A DNA stretch of 64,000 bases. Origin: Streptomyces lanatus (GTDB lineage Bacteria > Actinomycetota > Actinomycetes > Streptomycetales > Streptomycetaceae). This document shows positions 59,872 through 64,000 of this stretch, piece by piece; the first letter of the stretch is position 1; every line of letters begins with the position of its first letter. The stretch spans positions 558,001-622,000 of the forward strand of contig NZ_BNBM01000002.1 in the NCBI RefSeq assembly GCF_014655715.1, read 5' to 3'. A program made the translations under genes and the position numbers. The notes beneath the pieces were generated by a model. It saw only the letters and a list, made by a program, of their open reading frames with translations, was not told the DNA's origin and searched no databases.

Positions 59872-61314
59872 GTGACACAGACACCGAAGAGCAGCACAGC
59901 GCCACCACCACCGGGTCACGACCCGGTGCACGGCACCCCCACCATGCCGTCCGTCCCCCCGCAGGCCTCCCGTCCGACCGCGCCCGCCGCACCCCGCCGC
60001 ACCGCCTTCGCCGAGGGTTTCGACGAGCTCCGGGCCGCCGCCACCACAGAGCCCGGTCGGCTGCGCATCATCGGCGCCCTTCTCGCCCTGCTCGTCGTCG
60101 CGTTCGGGGCCATCGCCGCCTGGCAGATGACCGAGCGCGCGGCCGCCGCCGACGACGTGCTCAACCGCAGCCAGCCCCTCACGTCCGACGCGGCCGACAT
60201 CTACCGCTCCCTCGCGGACGCCAACACCGCGGCGGCCAGCGGCTATCTCGCCGGCCTGCAGGAGAAGCCCGCCATGCGCGAGGGCTACGAGTCGGACATC
60301 CGCACGGCCGCCGAGAAACTCGTCACCGCCGCCGCCAACTCCGAACCGGGCTCCACCTCCGCGGACACGATCGCCGAACTCAGCAGGCTCCTCCCGGAGT
60401 ACAAGGGCCTGGTCGAGACCGCGCGGGCCAACAACCGCCAGGGCTACCCCGTCGGCGGCGCCTATCTGCGCGCCGCGAACGAGATGATGCAGAAGAAGAT
60501 GCTGCCGGCGGCCCAGAAGCTCCACGAGACCGAGAACCAGCGTCTGAGCGACGACTACGCCGACGCGAAGTCCTTCCCCTGGGCGGCCGTGGGCCTCGGC
60601 GTCCTCGCCCTGGCCGCCCTCGGCTGGGCCCAGCACCGCAACTACCAGCGCACGAACCGGGTCCTGAACCACGGCCTCGTCACCGCCACGGCCGCCTCCA
60701 CCGTGGTCCTGCTCTGGCTCGCCGTGAGCCACACCGTCGCCCGCGCGGGCCTCAACGACTCCTACGAGCACGGCGTCCGCTCGCTGAACGTGCTGCATGA
60801 AGCCCGTATCGCCTCCCTCACCGCCCGCAGCGACGAGAACCTCGCCCTGGTCCGCCGCGGCGCGGACACCAAGGCACTCGCCGACGACAAGGTCGTGGAC
60901 GCCTACGAGTGGGGCTACGACCAGGAGATCGACGCGCTCGGCAAGGCGCTCACCCGGGCCGAGGGCCTCGCCGACGACACCGCGGGCAAGAAGCCCGTGC
61001 AGGACGCGAACAGCTTCATGAAGGTCTGGAAGGACCGCCACACCGCGGCCCGCGACGACAACGACTCGGGCAACTACCAAGCCGCCCGCGACCGCGTCAT
61101 CGGCGCCGCCAAGGAGCCGACGAGTGTGTGCTTCGACAATGTCGACAAGGCGCTGGCGACGGCGCTGACCCATGAGAAGACCGAGTTCAAGCAGGCCGCG
61201 GGCGACGGCCGTGACTCGCTGACCGGCCTCCCGACCGGCGCCGCCGTCCTCGCGGTGCTGGGCGCGGCCGGCGCGGTCCTCGGCATCGGCCGCAGGCTGT
61301 CGGAATACCGATGA
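59872..61314 (+). CDS. glnX: GlnX-like four-helix membrane sensor protein
   Basis: A 480-aa protein. A proline-rich cytoplasmic N-terminus (~60 residues) is followed by membrane helices near 66-86, 235-254, 268-290 and 454-474. Two extracytoplasmic helical segments of ~150 residues each lie between them. This topology and the following SBP-like gene and pknG match the glnX-glnH-pknG locus of mycobacteria and corynebacteria, where GlnX relays amino-acid binding by GlnH to the kinase PknG. The GTG at 59872 follows GGGGGAGG. Confidence 0.82.
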   Translation: MTQTPKSSTAPPPPGHDPVHGTPTMPSVPPQASRPTAPAAPRRTAFAEGFDELRAAATTEPGRLRIIGALLALLVVAFGAIAAWQMTERAAAADDVLNRSQPLTSDAADIYRSLADANTAAASGYLAGLQEKPAMREGYESDIRTAAEKLVTAAANSEPGSTSADTIAELSRLLPEYKGLVETARANNRQGYPVGGAYLRAANEMMQKKMLPAAQKLHETENQRLSDDYADAKSFPWAAVGLGVLALAALGWAQHRNYQRTNRVLNHGLVTATAASTVVLLWLAVSHTVARAGLNDSYEHGVRSLNVLHEARIASLTARSDENLALVRRGADTKALADDKVVDAYEWGYDQEIDALGKALTRAEGLADDTAGKKPVQDANSFMKVWKDRHTAARDDNDSGNYQAARDRVIGAAKEPTSVCFDNVDKALATALTHEKTEFKQAAGDGRDSLTGLPTGAAVLAVLGAAGAVLGIGRRLSEYR

Positions 61315-61343
61315 CCGGAGTACAGGTGGAAGGGGGCACGACG

Positions 61344-62423
61344 ATGAACGCAAGCGACACCTCGGTTCGCCTCGGGGGCGCGGTCCGCGCATGGCGACGC
61401 CTCCGGGCCGGCCTGCGCGGCTGGGGCGGCGTGGGCGCGATGGCGGTCCTGTGCGCGATGGCCCTGGCCTTCGTTCTCCTGCTCCCCCTGTCCCAGCAGC
61501 CCGTCGGCACCGACGGTCATACGGCCCCCGCCGGCCACCGCGTCAGCCAGGGCACCCAGGCCGAGGCCGAGGAGTGCGAGAACCCGCAGGACCAGAGCCT
61601 CTCCCCGTCCGATGGCGGCGGTGACACCCCGGTCCTGGACGCCATCAAGGACCGTAAGGACCGCAGGCTGATCGTCGGCGTCGACACCAACAGCTACCGC
61701 TGGGGCTATCTCGACCCGAACAACGCCTCCGGGGCGCTGGAGGGCTTCGACATCGACCTGGTGCACCGGATCGCCGAGGACATCCTCGGTGACCGTGACG
61801 CGGTGCAGTTCAAGGCGATCCCGACCAGCCGCCGCATCGAGGCGATCCAGAAGGGCGAGGTCGACATGGTGGTGCGCACCATGACGATCAACTGCGACCG
61901 CATCGGCCAAGTCGCCTTCTCCGCCCCGTACTTCGTCACCGGCCAGCAGGTCCTCGCCCCCAAGACCTCGAAGATCACCGGGTTCGACAAGAGCCTCGCC
62001 GGAAAGAAGGTCTGCTCGGCGGAGGGCTCCACGGCCTACGACAATCTGGAGGCGGGCCTCGCGGACAAGGACCTCCCGGCGTCCACCGACATCTCCACCA
62101 CCGTCCCCAACCAGCTCGACTGTCTGGTGAAGTTGCAGCTCGGCGACGTCGACGCGGTCGTGACCGACGGCGCCCTCGCCGCCAGCCAGGCCGCGCAGGA
62201 CCCCACGGTCGAACTGAAGGGCGGCCTGTTCACCGACGAGTACTACGGCGTGGCGATGAAACTGGGCTCGGACGATCTGGTACGCCAGGTCAACCGGACG
62301 CTGGAGAACTACATCAAGGACGGCGGCTGGAAGGCGTCGTACGAGGAATGGCTGCGTCCGACCATGGACCAGGGCGACAAGAAGTCGGCGTCGGCGACAC
62401 CGCCCGCGGCCAAGTACAAGTGA
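61344..62423 (+). CDS. glnH: GlnH-like amino-acid-binding protein, membrane anchored
   Basis: A 359-aa protein. An N-terminal anchor (GAMAVLCAMALAFVLLLPLS) without a lipobox is followed by a type-II periplasmic binding fold (LIVGVDTNSYRWGYLDP, FDIDLVHRIAEDILG, DMVVRTMTINCDRI). No permease or ATPase genes accompany it, so it senses rather than transports. It probably binds glutamate or aspartate by analogy with GlnH. The ATG at 61344 has GGAAGGGGG upstream; one at 61311 overlaps the glnX stop but has no ribosome binding site. Confidence 0.85.
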   Translation: MNASDTSVRLGGAVRAWRRLRAGLRGWGGVGAMAVLCAMALAFVLLLPLSQQPVGTDGHTAPAGHRVSQGTQAEAEECENPQDQSLSPSDGGGDTPVLDAIKDRKDRRLIVGVDTNSYRWGYLDPNNASGALEGFDIDLVHRIAEDILGDRDAVQFKAIPTSRRIEAIQKGEVDMVVRTMTINCDRIGQVAFSAPYFVTGQQVLAPKTSKITGFDKSLAGKKVCSAEGSTAYDNLEAGLADKDLPASTDISTTVPNQLDCLVKLQLGDVDAVVTDGALAASQAAQDPTVELKGGLFTDEYYGVAMKLGSDDLVRQVNRTLENYIKDGGWKASYEEWLRPTMDQGDKKSASATPPAAKYK

Positions 62424-62470
62424 CCGACCACTGAGACAGACCAGGACCACAACGCAGCGAGAGGTGATCG

Positions 62471-63796
62471 ATGGGCGTCACGGACCCCGCCGGGCCGGTG
62501 ATGGACCGGGACGAGGTGGACCGTGCGCTGGCGCGGCTCGGCGCGGAGCACGAGGCGATCGAGACCTCGCTCCTCGCCCTGCAGGACCACGCGGGCCGCA
62601 GACTTCTCGAGGGCGCGGAGCTCACCGGTGTCACCAGGGAGCGCTGGACGGCCGCGGAGGCGTCGATCACGCTGCTGTGGGCGTACTTCGACGCGTACAC
62701 CGACGCGCTGCGCTCGGCCCGCGAGATCCGCTCCCGGCGCCGCTGGTCCAGCCGGGACGACCTGGTGGAGCTGACGGAGCTGCTGCGCGGTGAGTCGGTG
62801 ACGGTGGCCGGATCGGCGACCGCGACCGCCAACGCCCCTACCCTGCAGGGCGCTTCGAGCAAGCTGAGCGAACAGTTCTCGCTGGTCACCCTGGTGGACC
62901 GGATGAACGAGCTGTACGCGACATCGCTGGACATGGTGGTCGCCGCGGACGCGGTGTGGTCGGCGCTGCCCGCGCGGATCGATTTACTCGCCGCGGAACT
63001 CCAGCGCACCCGCCGCCTCGCGCACTCCGTCGGCGTACGCCCCGGTGAGCACCCGGCGGGCGACGACCTGGAGCGCATCACACGCACGCTCACCAACCTG
63101 CGGGCGGAAGTGATCTCGGACCCGCTCGCGTACTGGCTCCCCACCCAGGGGAGTTCGGCGCCGGGCGGTGGCAGGCCCGACACCACGGTCTACGACCGCG
63201 AGGCGCGCGCCCTGGAGGACGTACGCCGGGAGATCGACGCCGTTCTGACGGTCCGCCAGGACGCCGAGCAGCGCCTGGTCAAGCTGCGGGACGTGCTCTC
63301 CCGCGCGGACCGTACGCTCGCCGAGGCCCGCACCGCGCGCGGCGAGGTGCTGGCGAAGATCGCCGCGACGGAGGTGCCGGTGGTCAGCGGCCCGCCGACC
63401 GTGCTGCAGGAGCAGCTGGCGACGGCCGCCGAGTACCGCAGACACGCCCAGTGGCACCGCCTGTCCCCGCTCCTGGAATCTCTGGAGCAGAAGGCGGACG
63501 ACGAACTGCTGCGCGCCCGCGAGTCATTGACCGCGGTCACCGCGCCCCTGGCGGTCCGCGCGGAGCTGCGCGGCCGCCTCGACGCGTACAAGGCGAAGGT
63601 CGCCCGCCACGGCCTCGCGGAGGACTCGTTCCTCATCGAGCGCTACGACGCGGCCCGCCGCATGCTCTGGAGCGCCCCCTGCGACCTGCGCGTCGCCGAA
63701 CAGGCGGTCCTGCGCTACCAGCAGGCGGCGGCCGAACTCCTCGGCGGCGGACGGGTACCGGGGCCGCGCGGGCCGGAGGATCGCGGGGGAGCATGA
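62471..63796 (+). CDS. Coiled-coil-rich protein between glnH and pknG
   Basis: A 441-aa soluble, strongly helical protein with long heptad-like stretches (ALEDVRREIDAVLTVRQDAE and EQLATAAEYRRHAQW are examples). It has no membrane segment and no catalytic motif I recognise. It is co-directional and tightly spaced with glnH (47 bp) and pknG (28 bp), so it probably works with the kinase, for instance as scaffold or substrate. Codon 172 is TTA (62984-62986), the only in-frame TTA noticed in the window, which would make translation depend on bldA tRNA. GAGAGGTG precedes the ATG. Confidence 0.8.
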   Translation: MGVTDPAGPVMDRDEVDRALARLGAEHEAIETSLLALQDHAGRRLLEGAELTGVTRERWTAAEASITLLWAYFDAYTDALRSAREIRSRRRWSSRDDLVELTELLRGESVTVAGSATATANAPTLQGASSKLSEQFSLVTLVDRMNELYATSLDMVVAADAVWSALPARIDLLAAELQRTRRLAHSVGVRPGEHPAGDDLERITRTLTNLRAEVISDPLAYWLPTQGSSAPGGGRPDTTVYDREARALEDVRREIDAVLTVRQDAEQRLVKLRDVLSRADRTLAEARTARGEVLAKIAATEVPVVSGPPTVLQEQLATAAEYRRHAQWHRLSPLLESLEQKADDELLRARESLTAVTAPLAVRAELRGRLDAYKAKVARHGLAEDSFLIERYDAARRMLWSAPCDLRVAEQAVLRYQQAAAELLGGGRVPGPRGPEDRGGA

Positions 63797-63824
63797 GCAT
63801 GATGCACAGGGGGGAGTCGTCGTC

Positions 63825-64000
63825 ATGAGTCAGGCACAGCAGCCCTGTCAGCGACCGGACTGCGGCGGGGCGTACGAGGACATGGGCGGCGGCGAGCTGT
63901 ACTGCGACACCTGCGGTCTCGCCCCGGTCGTCTCGGCGAGCGGCATGGTCGGTTCGCCGCCCACCGGGGTGACGGGCGGGGGCAGGGGCGGGCGCGGTTC
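63825..64000 (+). CDS. pknG: Serine/threonine protein kinase PknG, N-terminal fragment
   Basis: 58 residues visible, starting MSQAQQPCQRPDC. Cysteines at 8, 13, 27 and 30, within YEDMGGGELYCDTCGLAP, form the rubredoxin-like metal site found at the N-terminus of PknG, ahead of the kinase and TPR domains that must lie beyond the edge. In other actinobacteria PknG phosphorylates OdhI/GarA to control 2-oxoglutarate dehydrogenase and glutamate metabolism. GGGGGGAG precedes the ATG. Confidence 0.85.
   Translation, partial: MSQAQQPCQRPDCGGAYEDMGGGELYCDTCGLAPVVSASGMVGSPPTGVTGGGRGGRG

Overview
The window is a piece of a high-GC actinomycete chromosome, almost certainly Streptomyces or a close relative. 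The evidence is the very high third-position GC, frequent GTG starts, AGGAGG-type ribosome binding sites, operons linked by ATGA/GTGA overlaps, only one in-frame TTA codon noticed in 64 kb, two actinobacterial aminopeptidase N genes, a mycothiol-type DsbA protein and a GlnX-GlnH-PknG locus. I see no rRNA, tRNA, CRISPR array, insertion sequence or prophage. The left and right edges cut a histidine phosphatase and pknG.

Layout. 1-12.1 kb is a sugar or polyol catabolic locus. An FGGY kinase and a histidine phosphatase face a lipoprotein-dependent importer with two permeases and, unusually, two of its own ATPases. A DeoR regulator, a 2-hydroxyacid dehydrogenase, a second FGGY kinase and a secreted glycerophosphodiesterase follow. 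Three GTTAAC boxes sit in the divergent promoter region. 12.1-16.8 kb holds a DsbA-like oxidoreductase, pepN and an AbiEi-domain protein. 16.9-24.05 kb is the most remarkable part: a leftward operon of eight genes that I read as a circular (class IIc) bacteriocin cluster. It has a 93-aa precursor, a SpoIIM/DUF95 protein, three further membrane proteins, two ABC ATPases and an ABC-2 permease, and faces a LuxR-type regulator with a degenerate receiver domain.

24.3-33.7 kb carries secreted and stress functions: a Tat metallophosphoesterase, tandem serine hydrolases, a Nudix hydrolase, a large subtilase, and an ECF sigma factor with its membrane partner. 34-43.5 kb holds asd, a MazEF-type pair, a DUF1203 gene, a second pepN, LysR, an EamA exporter, and a flavin monooxygenase divergent from a TetR regulator. 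Nine 14-bp near-palindromes lie between these last two. 43.6-52.7 kb carries malQ behind a repeat-containing small ORF, a PadR-controlled MacB/FtsX-type ABC system, an HNH nuclease, an MscS channel and an MFS exporter.

52.7-59.6 kb is a ROK-controlled sugar locus: binding protein, two permeases, GH4 glycosidase and a BadF/GlcNAc-type kinase. It has no ATPase, so a shared MsiK-type ATPase is presumed, and its promoter carries a DasR-like box and a perfect palindrome. 59.9-64 kb is glnX, glnH, a coiled-coil gene and the start of pknG, the actinobacterial amino-acid-sensing kinase system.
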